NCBI RefSeq assembly: GCF_035222275.1
Contig: NC_085883.1
Span: 2,914,001-2,978,000 of the forward strand
DNA from: Podospora bellae-mahoneyi
Lineage: Eukaryota; Ascomycota; Sordariomycetes; Sordariales; Podosporaceae
Reading direction: 5' to 3'
DNA: 64,000 nucleotides
The notes under the pieces are model-generated. The model saw only the letters and a program-made list of their open reading frames with translations, was not told the DNA's origin and did not search any database. Below, in pieces: positions 44,590 to 56,552 of this stretch. The first letter of the stretch is position 1; each line of letters begins with the position of its first letter. A program made the position numbers and the translations under genes.

Positions 44590-47500
44590 ATGGAGGCTGG
44601 GGACTATGACACCAATACTCTGTTAATTGTAAGAACGCCGCGCATACCCGTTTGGCCCCCCGATGCTATGCTAACATGTCGGACCTATCTTAGAACAACC
44701 TCTCTGCCGTTTCTTATCGTATCTATGAACCCATTGCGTCCCACGCTTACACTTTTAATGCCTCCGATGTCCACGATGCGCTGCGCAACGATGGCCACCT
44801 GGTATATATGGACAGTGTCCGCCATGGAATTTGGTGCTTCTACCTCTCCACCGCCGACCCTGCCGTGAATCCAGAGTCGATTGGCCTTTTTGCGAGGATG
44901 GTCGTCTGCGGCTACACGTTGGGTCTTGTGGGAGAGGGCCACTTTAGGCCCGTTGATCTGTTCAAGAGTCGCATGTCGGGCGGGGATCCTATTAACACGC
45001 CGAGCAGCTCGTCTTCGGCCGGATTTGCCGCCGATATGGGGCTGCAAAGAGCCCAGTCTTTCAACATGCCGACACCAACAACGGTTGGAAATGTGGTTCT
45101 GGCTGACGTCAAGGGCTATGCTTCGGTGCCTATTCCCGAGATCCACCGATACTTCATGAAAGCTGCGTTAGAGTCCCTGACGACCTATTTCTGCCGACAA
45201 ATAGGTGCCATCGCCCTGAACCCCCGTGCTGTCCTGCTTCCACCCGAGGCTCTAAATACGGACGATGCCGACCATGTCTCGGCCCTGGCGACCTTTCGGG
45301 TGTATTTGACCACCACTGGAACACTTGTTATCTCGCTCAATGTTTCCCTCTCCAAGAGCCTGGTTGCATGTTCACAGCCTTTTCAAGGTAGCATGATGCC
45401 TCCCAGTCCAATTCTAGCCGCCCCATTTGGACATTTTGGATCCTTGCAGGGCATTCTTGATACGGATAACCAGGGCACTGAAAATGGGTTCGTTCAGTCC
45501 CCAGATACCCAGATTGGCCGGTTAAGGTCTGGGTCAGGGGAAAGGTTTTCTCAGTGGAAGACGTTGGTCTGCGAAGTCTTGAAAATGCATGGCATGTCAT
45601 CCAGCATCTTGAATGGATGCTCGTGGTTAAATGTCCACTTTTCGCAAAGGAAACCATACGAACAGCGAGGCGACGGAAAGAATACACCGCTCGTTAACTC
45701 GGGTCCAAATGCGCCATGGCCATCTGTTTTATGTTTTCGAAGAGCAAGGGTGGAGCCAGTGAGCGATGTCAACTTTGACAAGGCGGTGCCAGGGAATGCT
45801 GGAGAGCATGGTGATCCTCTGAGCATGGTGAAGAGTTGGTGTCAAGGGTTGTCTAAGCGAGAGGAGGATATGTCACAAAGAAAAAAGGAACGGGAAGCTG
45901 CGATTCTTCGTGAAAAAGCCGAAGTGGACGGGAGAAATATCCAGCTTAACGGTCACTCGCCAATGAACCCCCGGCGACCAAGTAACGCAGGACCAGCTCT
46001 AGCAGCAGCAGGCGTCATGTACCCGACACCGCCGGATGGAGTTCTTCAGCCAGGAGTTATGCCCTTGTTCGATGGGACAACGATCAGCCCAGCGAATCTC
46101 CCCCCCCAAAATGGGGTGGTCGATATGGAAGTAAATATACAACAGGATGTTTCAATGACGGATGGCTTTGGTGTTGGATGGGATGGTCAGGAGTCCAAAC
46201 CTGAACCGACAACGGCTGGGTTCACAGACGAGCATATGTATGGCGATTTGGACGAGGATATGTTTGGAGGAAACGAACTCACGGATGCCGACTTCAGCTT
46301 CTTTGATCAGCCAGCGGATAATCTGGATCTAGACTCTCATCAAATGGACGGCACCGGGCCTTCTATGGACCTCCAGTTAACGAATAACACAGCGGTTCAA
46401 GAACCCGGACGAGCTACCCAAGGACCGAATAGTCGTCAACCAGGCCCTACAAATGCACAACCACAGTTTACGAAACCCGAACTTAAACACGCTCGCAGTA
46501 TTCTCGCTGAGAGTCGACAGCAAATAAACGCCCAAAATTTTAATCATAATTCGGCAGTGGGTATCAAGAGGCAGACCAGTCCCTTTAACCCAGAAACTGT
46601 CTTCAAGAAAATCAAAGCCTCCCTTCAGCCAGTACCTCCCTCACGGGTGGCACCCAAAGGCGGTCCTCCGCGGCGCCGGAGCGTGTTTGAGAGGGTGGAA
46701 TTCAACCCTGCCCTTTCACTTGATAGCGTCAAGTATCAAGCGAGCGGACCATTTACGTACCAGCCACCAACACTAAACAGCTATTTGCCGAACGAGGGCC
46801 CTCTAACCACCGGTCGCCTGCTCGGATCTGCCAAACAACGGCGAAACATCAAAGAGTTGTCGTTTGATCTGCTTGGCTTACAGAAGAGGATCAACGGTGC
46901 AGGTGCAAGTCCAGCCAAAAGAGACGAAGGACTCTCGGATGACGACGAAAGTAGTTTGGAATCGGATGATGATACGACAAGTAATGTCAGCGCACGCGCC
47001 TCTTCTCCAGCAAAGTCGAGTGTGCTGAGAAGGCGGCCTGACGATGATGTTATTTCCATGGCGGCTTCGTTCAAGGACCTGGAGAATTATGCCACCGACT
47101 CCCCCGGTTACTCTCCGAATGACATGATCCGCCTTTCCAACTCGGAAGTGCCAGAGTTGTCGCTGACGAGGTGGTTTGCAGACCCGGAGCCGGTGCCACT
47201 CCGTATATCTGTCTCGGACGATGATTTTATTACTGTTGCGCAGGTCCTTACCGAGCAAGCGGCGGGTGGGACTTTGAGGTTGGAGCCAGAAAGACCGTGT
47301 TCCGAGATCCGGGACACACGTCAGACGTTGGTAGATGCCATTCGGTACTCTATTCAGGGACTTCAACGGGCTTTGCCACGGGCACTGATGGGTGCGACTG
47401 AGTGCCATTTTCGGGCGTTTGCTGAGGTTCAGGATGTGCCATTATTGGTTCAGCCAGTCCAGCCACAGAGTCGGGTGCAAATGAGGCCGGCTGATCTAGG

Positions 47501-49175
47501 CAGGCCAACATTTCAAATACTGCCAGTACCCCATATTGAAGTCCGTCGCAATAATGGCCAGCTAGCGCTGTTACCTTCAGCACTTACCTTCTGGGAGAGC
47601 TTGGGTCTTGGTCCAGCGCAAGGTGCCAAAGATGTTGTCGCTGTGTGCGTGTTTCCACACGGAGAAGGCATGCGGGACAATGCTACCGTCTTCTTGGAGA
47701 GGATGAGAAGCATGTACGAGTTGATGAATTTTGGAAGTCATGCCAAGCTGCCCACGACGGCGAGTATTGGGGACGGGCTTGTCTCTGTCCCAATCGATCA
47801 GGGGTTTGTCTCTCCCGGTATGCATCTTTCCAGGCCTCACTCAATCTACACCGACCACATGGCCAACTTGGCCCTATCACTCGCCAACGTGCCCATGACG
47901 GAGAAGAACTTTGTCGTGTATTTCGCATACAACCCGGAAAACCCGACGTCCATCGTGGATTCCTGCTGCGCCTTCCAGGAGTTATTTGAACATTACAAAC
48001 GCTGCATGCTAGAGAGGAAAAAGCAGATCCTCAACGAACTCGTCCTCCAACTCATCCCGCTCGACCTCATTGCGTCGGATACCTCGATGGTTGTCTTACC
48101 AACGCCAGAGTGCATGCGCCTCTGCATCGAAACCTACGACCGCTGCACTCTATTCGGTGGCCTCATGCCCGCCCCGGCAATCATCCTCGAGAGCGCCCTG
48201 CCCAGGGAAGTCCCCTTTCGAATATCCCCCACTCCGTCCCCGGACGTCCTCCACGAAAACAGCCACATGCATGTCGCCTACGCGCAAAGCACAGACGAGC
48301 GCTGGGTGACGGCAGCGTGGACCGACCCCCGCGGCCAAAAGCAAATGACGGCCTCGTACTGCCTAGGCCGAAGGAACAAACCGCTAACCCGCCACATCAG
48401 CGAGGTGATATCAGAAATCTGGGAAACGACCTATGACCTCATCTCGTCGTGTAAAGTCTCGTGGAAAATCATCGTCACCAAGTCAGGCGTGATGGAACCC
48501 CAGGAAGCGGACTTGTGGATCGCAAAAAGTCAGGACGAGCACAGGGTTGTGACGAGCTTGACGCTCGTGGTGGTGGATGCGAACCCGAGCTTGCAGCTTG
48601 TGCCGCCGGTGGTGAGGGTGCCGCCTGCTGGGGTGCATGCCGCGTTTTATACCACGCCTGTGTCGACGCCGCAGCCGTTTTCGGTGCTGTCGCCTGAACA
48701 GGGGAACAATAACCCGCCTACGCCGACGGTTGTGAGTAGTAGTCATAATAACCCGGCGACGCCGAATGATAATACCAATAATGATGGTGGGCAGGGGGGG
48801 GATGGGAATGGGGTCGAGAGAACGGTGGTTGATGTTTGGGATAGTGTTTACTCTGTTGTTGTCGCGCATAGACTGAGCAATAGTCTGGGTTTGACCGAGA
48901 TTAATCCTGCTTTGGCGAGCGGGTATTTGGTGAGGAGGAATGCGAGTAGAGGGGAGGATGTGCCTGGGGTGATGGAGGTGGGGTTGGTGTGGTGTGAACA
49001 GGTGAATGCCAGGGGGGTTGGGTATGAGGGGGTGCTGAGGGAGGTGATGGGGGAGTTTAGGGGGTTGGGGACGTTGGCGAGGGCGAGGGGGTGTATGACG
49101 GAGGAGAGGGATCTCAGGCCTTGGCATGTGGGTGTTGTTGAACGGGGGTGTAGGGTGTTGGGGTTGTTGATGTGA
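44590..49175 (+). CDS. med13: Mediator kinase-module subunit 13 (Med13/Srb9/Ssn2)
   Basis: Links the Cdk8 kinase module to core Mediator. Exon 1 is only 13 codons (44590..44628, MEAGDYDTNTLLI); a 65-nt intron with a GCTAACAT branch and CTTAG acceptor leads to exon 2 (44694..49175). Total 1506 residues. The Med13 N-terminal domain is seen at about 14-330 (RNDGHLVYMDSVRHGIWCFYL, IPEIHRYFMKAALESLTTYFC, FRVYLTTTGTLVISL). The middle is long and disordered with acidic patches (DLDEDMFGGNELTDADFSFFDQ). The MID region follows near 870-1050. The C-terminal PIWI-like domain covers about 1090-1500 (PIDQGFVSPGMHLSR, DERWVTAAWTDPRGQKQMTASYCLG, WKIIVTKSGVMEPQEADLW), with an Asn/Thr/Gly-rich insertion near 1370. 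Codon third positions become markedly G-rich in the final 600 bp. Confidence 0.93.
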
Positions 49176-49616
49176 TTTTTTTTATTTTTTATTTTTTATT
49201 TTTGGAGGGGGGGTGGGAACGAATCGAATGAAAATGTAGATATGTTTTGTATGGAGCGGACACTTTTCCCCTCATGTTTTGAAATGGCGGGGGTATGGAT
49301 ATGGGTTTTTGTAATTTGTTTTTCTCTGTTCATGAGATGCTAGGGGTTACGGGACAAAGTGTGCGTGCATTGTTTGTTTTATCTTTTTTGTGTAGCGAGA
49401 AAGAAAGAGGGGGGTAGATGTGTTGGAATGCATGAATGGATACCATGTGTAGGATATATAGCCTACAATTTGTCTATAACAATGAATAAGTGGATAGCAT
49501 TGGTTCAGAGTGTCTATTCCCTACCCTCTACGGGTACCCATCTATCAAACGCCCTTGCTTTCTATCTCGAAACAAGAAAATGCCCACCCATCTATCCCAA
49601 ATACTGACATCACCCC
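49176..49616. other. Convergent 3' region of med13 and the MTAP gene
   Basis: About 440 bp with no gene. T-rich run (49177-49203) directly after the med13 stop; likely 3' UTR and polyadenylation sequence. Confidence 0.55.
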
Positions 49617-50658
49617 TTAATTCTCCCAAAAACCCGGAAACAAAAATTCGACCCTCTTCATCGCCTCGGAATCCCTCCCCTCAGGCTTGGTCATGAACTT
49701 GACCGCCCCCTGCGCGCTCCCCTCCCAGTGCTTCGCCAGCACCAAAGCGCTATTCTCCTGCTTGCACAGCTCATCCAGCACCGCACCAACAAGATGCTTG
49801 GCGTTCTCGCTGTTGGCAGCCATATACTTCATCACCATGGCCACATCCACATCCTCCCCCTCGGTGTTCCTCCAGCAGTCGTAATCAGTAGCCATGCAGA
49901 TCATCTGATAGGCCAGCTCGGCCTCCCTCGCGAGCTTGGCCTCGGGAAGCGCGCTCATGTTGATGACGGAACCGCCCCAGGAGCGGTACATGTTGCTCTC
50001 GGCCCTGGTGCTGAACTGGGGGCCCTCCATGCAGACGACCGTCCCCTCCTTGTGGAGAACCACCCCGTCGCCCTTCATGGCCGCGGCGCACTTCTGGACG
50101 ATGGCCGAGAGCTTCGCGTCGAAGGGGTCGGCGAAGCCGACGTGGCCGACTACGCCGCCTTCGAAAAAGGTAAAGGGACGGATGCCCTTGGTGCGGTCGA
50201 TGATTTGGTCGGGGACGACAAAATCCATGGGCTTGATGTGCTCTTGGAGGGAGCCGACGGCGGAGAAGGCGATGATGGAGCGGACGCCGAGGGAGCGGAG
50301 GGCGGCGATGTTGGCACGGGCGGGGACCTCGTGGGGGGCGATTTGGTGGTGGGCGCCGTGGCGGGCGAGGAAGGCGATGGGGACGCCCGAGTGCTCGATG
50401 ATGAGGATGGGGGAGGAGGGGGCGCCCCAGGGGGTAGTGGGGGTTACGGAGGCGATGGGGACGAAGCCTGGGATTTGGGAGAGGCCGGTTCCGCCGATAA
50501 CGGCGATGTGGACGGGCCCTGGGGGGAGGTGGTTATGTTAGTGATTATCATGCCATAAGAGGTCTATAAGGGGGGAGAATTGGACGAGGCGCATCGTCTG
50601 TCGCATTGGAGGGAGGGTACATACGGTCAAAGGTGGTGGGGAGGGCTGAGACGGTCAT
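49617..50658 (-). CDS. meu1: S-methyl-5'-thioadenosine phosphorylase
   Basis: Phosphorolytic cleavage of methylthioadenosine to adenine and methylthioribose-1-phosphate in the methionine salvage pathway (MTAP; yeast Meu1). Exon 1 is 34 nt (50658..50625, MTVSALPTTFD) and exon 2 is 50518..49617, giving 311 residues. The junction encodes R-PVHIAVIGGTGLSQIPG, containing the phosphate-binding GGTG. Further family landmarks are RHGAHHQIAPHEVPARANIAA, the PNP/MTAP signature GPQFSTRAESNMYR, and NMSALPEAKLAREAELAYQ with the substrate-site Asp in MATDYDCW. The intron is 106 nt, longer than its neighbours. Divergent from the ataxin-10 homologue. Confidence 0.95.
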
Positions 50659-51159
50659 GATGGGCGGATAGGGGCGATTGGGCGATGGGTAGACAATCTG
50701 GGAAAATGAAGAGAGTTAAGGGAACAGAACCACAACGCTTCCAAGTGCAAAACAAGAATGCGCGCGAGATATCTGGTATTTGTAAGACCAGCACTGAGCC
50801 GAAGACACCCTGCCTGCTCTGACAATTTATGGCGGGGCTCTCGATGCGAATTTTACCCCGCCGTTGGAGAGACGTTGCGATTGACGGGGATTCGACAGGG
50901 GCTATTATGTGACGCTAGACTCGGAGGGGTTTAGCGCAGAAGGTCGATTTCGAGCAACGGCCAAAGGTTGGGCGGTTGATCGACTCTCTTTAACTTTGAT
51001 CTCATATTACAGTTTGTCAGCTTGTTCCCTTTCTTTCCCTTCATCGGTTCAACGTGGTGCTACTGTACGTGTACGGCTAGGGTCAAACCATCGATTCAAT
51101 CAAGTTTCACAAGCTTCAAAAAACTGTTGCCTCGACTGGGCCATCCATCTCCATCAACC
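50659..51159. promoter_or_regulatory. Divergent promoter region of meu1 and the ataxin-10 homologue
   Basis: About 500 bp between two outward ATGs, with no gene supported. Pyrimidine-rich leader (CTTTCCCTTCATCGG) and TCAATCAAG-type sequence precede the plus-strand start. No specific factor site was recognised. Confidence 0.45.
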
Positions 51160-54100
51160 ATGACAGGAGCCGAGGCCGCAAACATAGCGGCAAACTCACC
51201 ACCACCACCACCACCACCTCTCGAGCTCGAACCATTACCTAGAAACAGTAATGGACGCCGGCCACTCAGCATCGAGGAGGTGTGCTTCACCTCGGCCATG
51301 ACCTGCTTCGAGGGGTTGCTAAAGTTGGACCCCGCCATTGGTACAAGAACCATGTTCTATGTCACCAAGTTCATTTCACGGACTCTGGAAAAAACACATG
51401 CCCTCAAGGATGTCAGGGAAAATCTGTCAAAAAGCGTCGAGGTCTGGATATGGTTAACCAGAGACTTTGCCGCTGCCATCCCCAGTTTAACAACCCGTTC
51501 CATCGGACCTCTGGCCAGCTTGAATGATCCAGACAAGGGCGTCACGGCTCAGGAAAGCACAACTTTGATCACCAAAAATTATCAATCTTTGAGGGACGAT
51601 CTTCAGCTGTTGATCAAGTTGATGCACATTGCTAGAAACCTCCTGGTTGTGCCCGAGCCTGAGATCCCCCAAGATTTATGTGCTGCGGCCCAGTTCGACC
51701 AGATGCTCTACCAAACCATCATTCTTTGTGTTAATGTCACAAGTAAGGCTTACGACGGCGATATTCTGGAAGAGGGTGCCAGGCTGAAGTTGAGCGAGAT
51801 CACCGAGCTGTGTAAGTCCTCTAACCCCAAGTCCTGTAGCTACGGATACCATCACTAACTTCAAAGACAGATAAGAAACTGCTGGTTACGTGTCTTCAAC
51901 AAGCCCACAACTGGATTGCCAAAAATGACAGAAACAAAATGTCGTTCTGGTCGACTGTTCTTTTCGATGAGGACGCCATGGAAGATAGCAGCCTGTATGG
52001 AGAGGGAGAGTTCCGGCCTGATGTCGCCAAAACGGAGGTGCAAAACTGGTATGAGCGCAATTCCGAGTTTTGCCCCAAAGCTCGCCAACTCCTCGTTGAA
52101 TACGAGGAGACGGTAGCACGTCATGGCATCCCTCCAGGACATTTACCATGCATCTCACCACTGGCCTGGAACTGGCTGCCCGAAGGCTCGGTGAGGGCCC
52201 GTGCGGACAAGGCATCAGAGAACACCAAGATCACGCCGCAATGGGTAGAGGACGAGCCCGACAAGTTCACCCAAGACCAGCGTTATGGACGCGTGTCACG
52301 AGAGGTGGATGTCTGGTGGCTCAAGATCCGCGATCCCAACTACGAAAGCTGGGTGGTTCCGATGCCAACGGTCGAGTTTGCCCAGCAGAGAACAGAAAAC
52401 TGCAAGGCCAATCTCGTCAACCGGTACGCGCATGCCTACAGGACAGAAGAGCACGAGGTTGAGGACTCGGTGCACTCTGCTGAAGGAAACCCACCACCTG
52501 AGGGATCGGGAGAGCAAGATGCCAAGGAGGGTGGCCATTACGCTCATGACTATAATGACGACATGATCGAAGAGGAAGACATTGACGATGACGAGTCTTA
52601 CGGGGAAGGTCCCATGAGTGGCCTCCTCACCGAGGTGCCCAACATTTTGGATCCCAAGCAGATCGAAGCCCTCCACATGATTGTCAAGTCGTGTATTCTC
52701 GACAATGCCGGTCTTGCACTTAGTAACGCGGGGGAAAATCTGCAAAAGACCAGGTGCAGAATGTTTCTTGCGCTGGAATGCGGACGGAGTTTGCTTCGGG
52801 AAATACTCGTCTTCATTGCCGTGTGGGAGAAGTCGGAGCAATCACTCATTTTCCAGCTCACGACGCAGATTGTGGAAGCGATTCACCATAGTGCCCTGAT
52901 CCCCTACGCCTGGCAGTCGTTGAGAATACCAAAGGATATAATCTCACCCGCTCAGACAGTCTTGCTGCGGCTGGTCAACAACATGTTCCGGGCTCGGAAT
53001 GCCGATCCACCAAAGGCAGAGTCGAAGGAGCATCTTCGAGATGTCAAGCTTTTGCATTTCCTGTTTATTCAGTTCCGTAGTCGGATTGTACCCGAGTGCG
53101 CTGCCTTGATGCATCTTCAGGCGCAGATCAGGAACGAGTTGTGTGATCCGTCGGATTTCCCCGTCGACAGCTGGGATATGGAGCGTGCAAAGGATGGGCT
53201 GACGCAATTTTTGGAACTCTTGTCAACGGTCAATGAGCTGCAGGAGACGAGGCATTATCTTATCGAGTGGGAGGCGGCTTACGAGCTGATCGTGTTGCTC
53301 AAGGGGCTTGAGGCTGGTGTAGAAAAGGCAACCATGGTTCAGCCAGTGCCTGCCCGTTCTGCCCAACGCCAGCAGCATGATACCCCCGACCATGACGATC
53401 ACGGTTACGACTCGGAGGACCACCCTCTCGCTCCCCCTCCCCCACTTCAGGAGCCAGCACACAAGTTCCCCTGGGCTGGCATAAAAGGCCAGATCCTCCA
53501 TATTCTGGCCGGTCTGCTCCAACCACCCAACGGGCGAAACGGTCCCGGCAACCCGGAGGTCCAAGACCAAATCCTCCGCCACAACGGTCTCGTCCCCCTA
53601 CTCAACTGCTGCGTCTACGACGACCACAACCGGTTCGCGAGAGAGCGGGTTCAGATCTGTCTCAAGTGGTTGATGGACGGCTCCAACGCGGCTAACAAAT
53701 TCCTGAGGGATCTGGTGGCCATGAACCCCCAGCCTAGCCCACAACAACTCGCGCAACAGGCGGCTCAACAGGGTCTTAGGGTAGACGGTCTGCCATCAGA
53801 TGTTAGAGTTCGCACCCGGGGGGCGCAAGATGAAGCCGCTCCTCCTCCGAGACCTAACCTGAGCGCTGTTCACGCCCCCTCAAGCAGGTCCCTGCCTCCC
53901 CTGGTAGCGACGAATGCTGGGCCGGGAATTTCAGGGGGCCCTCCTCCTCCGCCGCCACCGGGACATGTACCTGTCACGGCGGTGTTGGAGGTGGAGGTGG
54001 ATGAGAATGGGGAGATTGATAGGGATACGCTGAAGGAACATATACTGCCTCCGATCAGGGGGGGTGGTGGTCAACAAGGGGAGAGGAATAGGTCAGAGGA

Positions 54101-54371
54101 GTTGTTGAGGAATATTATGACTTTGGCGGATGAGCAGGCTGCTGCTGCTGCTGTTGCGGCAGGGGCGGGGGTGGGGGTGGTGGAAGGTGGAGTGACGGGG
54201 GGAAATAATAATACTCATCCGAGGAATCGGTCGGAGGAGTTGTTGAGGGATATTATCAGTTTGGCGGATGAGGCGGCGAGGTTGGCGATGAATAGTCGGC
54301 CTGGGGGGGATGGGGAGGGGGATGAGACGGAGGAGGAGGAGGAGGTGGTGGAGGAGGAGGAGTTTATGTGA
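51160..54371 (+). CDS. Ataxin-10 homologue (Ctr86-like)
   Basis: Homologue of yeast Ctr86 and human ATXN10; the molecular role in fungi is poorly defined. Exons 51160..51811 and 51871..54371 give 1050 residues (donor GTAAGT, CACTAAC branch, GACAG). A poly-Pro leader (residues 13-19) precedes a helical repeat region (SIEEVCFTSAMTCFEGLLKL to EITELYKKLLVTCLQQAHNW). Acidic low-complexity linkers follow (about 420-450). A second helical region follows, and then the ataxin-10 C-terminal domain: GIKGQILHILAGLLQ, VQDQILRHNGLVPLLNCCVYDDHNRFARERVQICLKWL. The last 150 residues are disordered (poly-Pro, poly-Ala, Glu tail EEEEEVVEEEEFM) but contain two copies of an RNRSEELLR-I--LADE motif, at about residue 954 and residue 1000. 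The final 400 bp are strongly purine-rich. Confidence 0.9.
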
Positions 54372-54719
54372 AGCCGTCTTAAAAGGCAGATATAGATTAT
54401 ACCGGCAAATAGAAAACGAACATTGGGGCCGGACGGAGTTGGAAGGGTTAAAAGCATTGCAGGCGTCTGTTTTTCTCGCGGATTTTAGAGAATATCAAAT
54501 TCGGAAGGGTGATTACATCCGCGCAGTCTATATCAGGGTGATAATATCGTGCGGACCATGCCCGTCTGTCACTGGAATCCAGCGCTTATCCCTATCTGTC
54601 TGGTCGAGCCAGGTAAGCACCATGAATCTGCTACATATCTACCCCGCGGCACCTTGGTACCTTTGTTCAGACGACAGTTCCAATTCACCTACACAGTCAG
54701 CCAGCAACAACAATGCAAC
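54372..54719. other. Intergenic between ataxin-10 homologue and the AspRS-like gene
   Basis: About 350 bp between two plus-strand genes, with no gene. It must contain the 3' UTR of the first and the promoter of the second. An out-of-frame ATG lies at 54713, seven bases before the AspRS start. Confidence 0.5.
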
Positions 54720-56552
54720 ATGGACGAAGCTGCGCCTCCATCCAAAAAGGCGGCGAAAAAGGCCGAAGCCAAGGCCAGAAAGGAGGCATTGAAAGTACAG
54801 CGCGCCGATGCACGCCAGGCACCTTCCTCTGCTGTCGAACTTGATGACCCTGCCAAGGGCTTTTATGGACAAGCTCCTACCACGCCCATCATCTTTTCGT
54901 CCAGTGCCGAAGACATCAGTCTTCGGAACTTTAGCAATAGAAATGTAGAAGGCAAAACTATCATTCTCAGAGCATGGCTCCAAACCTCCCGGACTCAGAG
55001 TGCGAAGATGGCCTTTGTTAAACTACGGGAAGAAGGCAACTGGTATGTGATGGCAGATCACCATCCTTCTCTTCAGTGTCCATAACCTAACTTTCTTCCA
55101 TTGAATCAGGACGATTCAGGGTGTCGTGACGGCCACATCGGAGCCCCCCGAGCAGGAGCCACCCATCGTCAGCCGACCGATGGTGAGGTGGATCGCTGGA
55201 ATCAATCCTGAGAGCTTCGTGGTGGTTGAGGCCGAGGTACAGCGACCGATCGAGCCTGTCAAGCGCTGCCGGGTGTCGAACTTTGAGCTTCGGATCACTA
55301 GATGCTATTTGCTGGCACCAGCACCGGCTATTCTGGGCATGACACTGGCCGCCGCCAACCGACCAGTTGTTGACTTCAATGATGAAGCTATCGGGGCAAA
55401 AGCTGGTGTCAGAGAGGAAGAAGAGACCGATAAGGAGGGGCCCCCAGCCGCAAGTATGCTTGTGCAATGGACAAAATCGCCATGCACAAACGAGCCCCGG
55501 TTCAACAGGCCATTGCGGTAAGGTCGTATCAGTTCTCTGCACAGTGATCTTCTTGTTACTAAACCAGTCTTTTTCCTGCCAGGGCATCCGCATGGAAATG
55601 AAACATCAGTTTCGGTCATACCTCAAGGCTCGGGTTTTCAAGGAATTCGAACCACCCTCTCTGATTGGCGCAACATCTGAAGGTGGCAGCAGTGTTTTCC
55701 GTATGCGGTATTTTGCCCAGGAGGCCTTCCTTGCTCAGTCGCCGCAGTTCTACAAACAATTCGAGATTGCTGGGGGTAGAAAACGCGTGTTCAGCATCGC
55801 ACCAGTTTTCCGCGCCGGGAATTCCAACACTTCCCGTCACATGACTGAATTTACGGGCCTCGATCTCGAAATGGAAATTCGTAACGACTACAGCGATGTT
55901 CTCTATCTTTTGGAAGGGGTTCTTCTTTATATATTCCGCCAAGTCCACCGGATTTTCAAGGACGAGATTGAACTCGTCCGCTCCGTCTACCGGTCTAGCG
56001 AGATACTTTTGCCCGAACCTGGCCAGGAGGTTGGCCTAACCGTTTACACAGGCTCAACAACTTCTTCGCGAGGAAGGGCCGGCGGAGTTCCGTCATGTGC
56101 GCGATGACGACGATATGAGTACACCACAGGAGAAGGCACTCGGCGCCTTGGTGAGGCAGAAGTTCAATACGGACTTTTACGTCGTCGACAAGTTTCCCGA
56201 AACTGCCAGGCCGTTCTACGCAAAGCTGGACGACACGGCAGCGGCAGGCTCAGCTGAAGGTGCTGTCAAGGTCACGAATGCGTTCGACATGTTTCTGCGA
56301 GGACAGGAGATCCTCTCTGGTGGGCAGCGCACCAACCATCCGGACGAGCTGGAGGCCCGCATCAGGGCTAAAGGTATTGATCCCGCGAGTCCTGATATCG
56401 ATGGTTATGTTCAGGTGTTCCGCCAGGTTGGTGTGCCGCCCCATGGCGGTGGCGGTATTGGCCTTGACCGCATCGTTGCGTGGTACCTGGGCCTTCCGAG
56501 CGTTCACCTCGCGGCTTACTATCCGAGGACTCCGCGAAGACTGTTGCCATGA
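54720..56552 (+). pseudogene. dps1: Cytoplasmic aspartyl-tRNA synthetase gene with two frameshifts and altered motif 2
   Basis: Clear homology to fungal/yeast cytoplasmic AspRS: a Lys/Ala-rich N-terminal helix (KKAAKKAEAKARKEA), an OB-fold anticodon domain (RAWLQTSRTQSAKMAFVKL, NW/TIQGVVTA) and a class II catalytic domain (ATSEGGSSVFRMRYF, LAQSPQFYKQFEIAGG, MTEFTGLDLEMEI, motif 3 GGGGIGLDRIVAWYL). Introns 55043-55109 and 55518-55582 splice correctly. Two lesions break the frame. One base is missing near 55466-55470: DKIAMHKRAPVQQAIA lies in the next frame, and the upstream frame stops at 55519. One base is extra near 56042: QLLREEGPAEFRHV lies in another frame, and the upstream frame stops just after 56100. 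The motif-2 signature fRxE reads FRAGNSNT, with GGG at 55817-55819 replacing the Glu codon. No intron choice I tried repairs either frame. It could be a pseudogene or degenerate paralogue, or the indels could be assembly errors. Confidence 0.75.

Noticed and set aside
55455-55582. Explaining the AspRS frame break by an intron starting at GTATGC (55454)
   Set aside because: It would delete the conserved DKIAMHKRAPVQQAIA segment and enter exon 3 in the wrong phase.
55615-55950. Repeat-induced point mutation as the cause of AspRS decay
   Set aside because: The lesions are indels and an A-to-G-type change, not the C-to-T/G-to-A changes of RIP. The region is not AT-rich and contains no nonsense codons of the RIP type.
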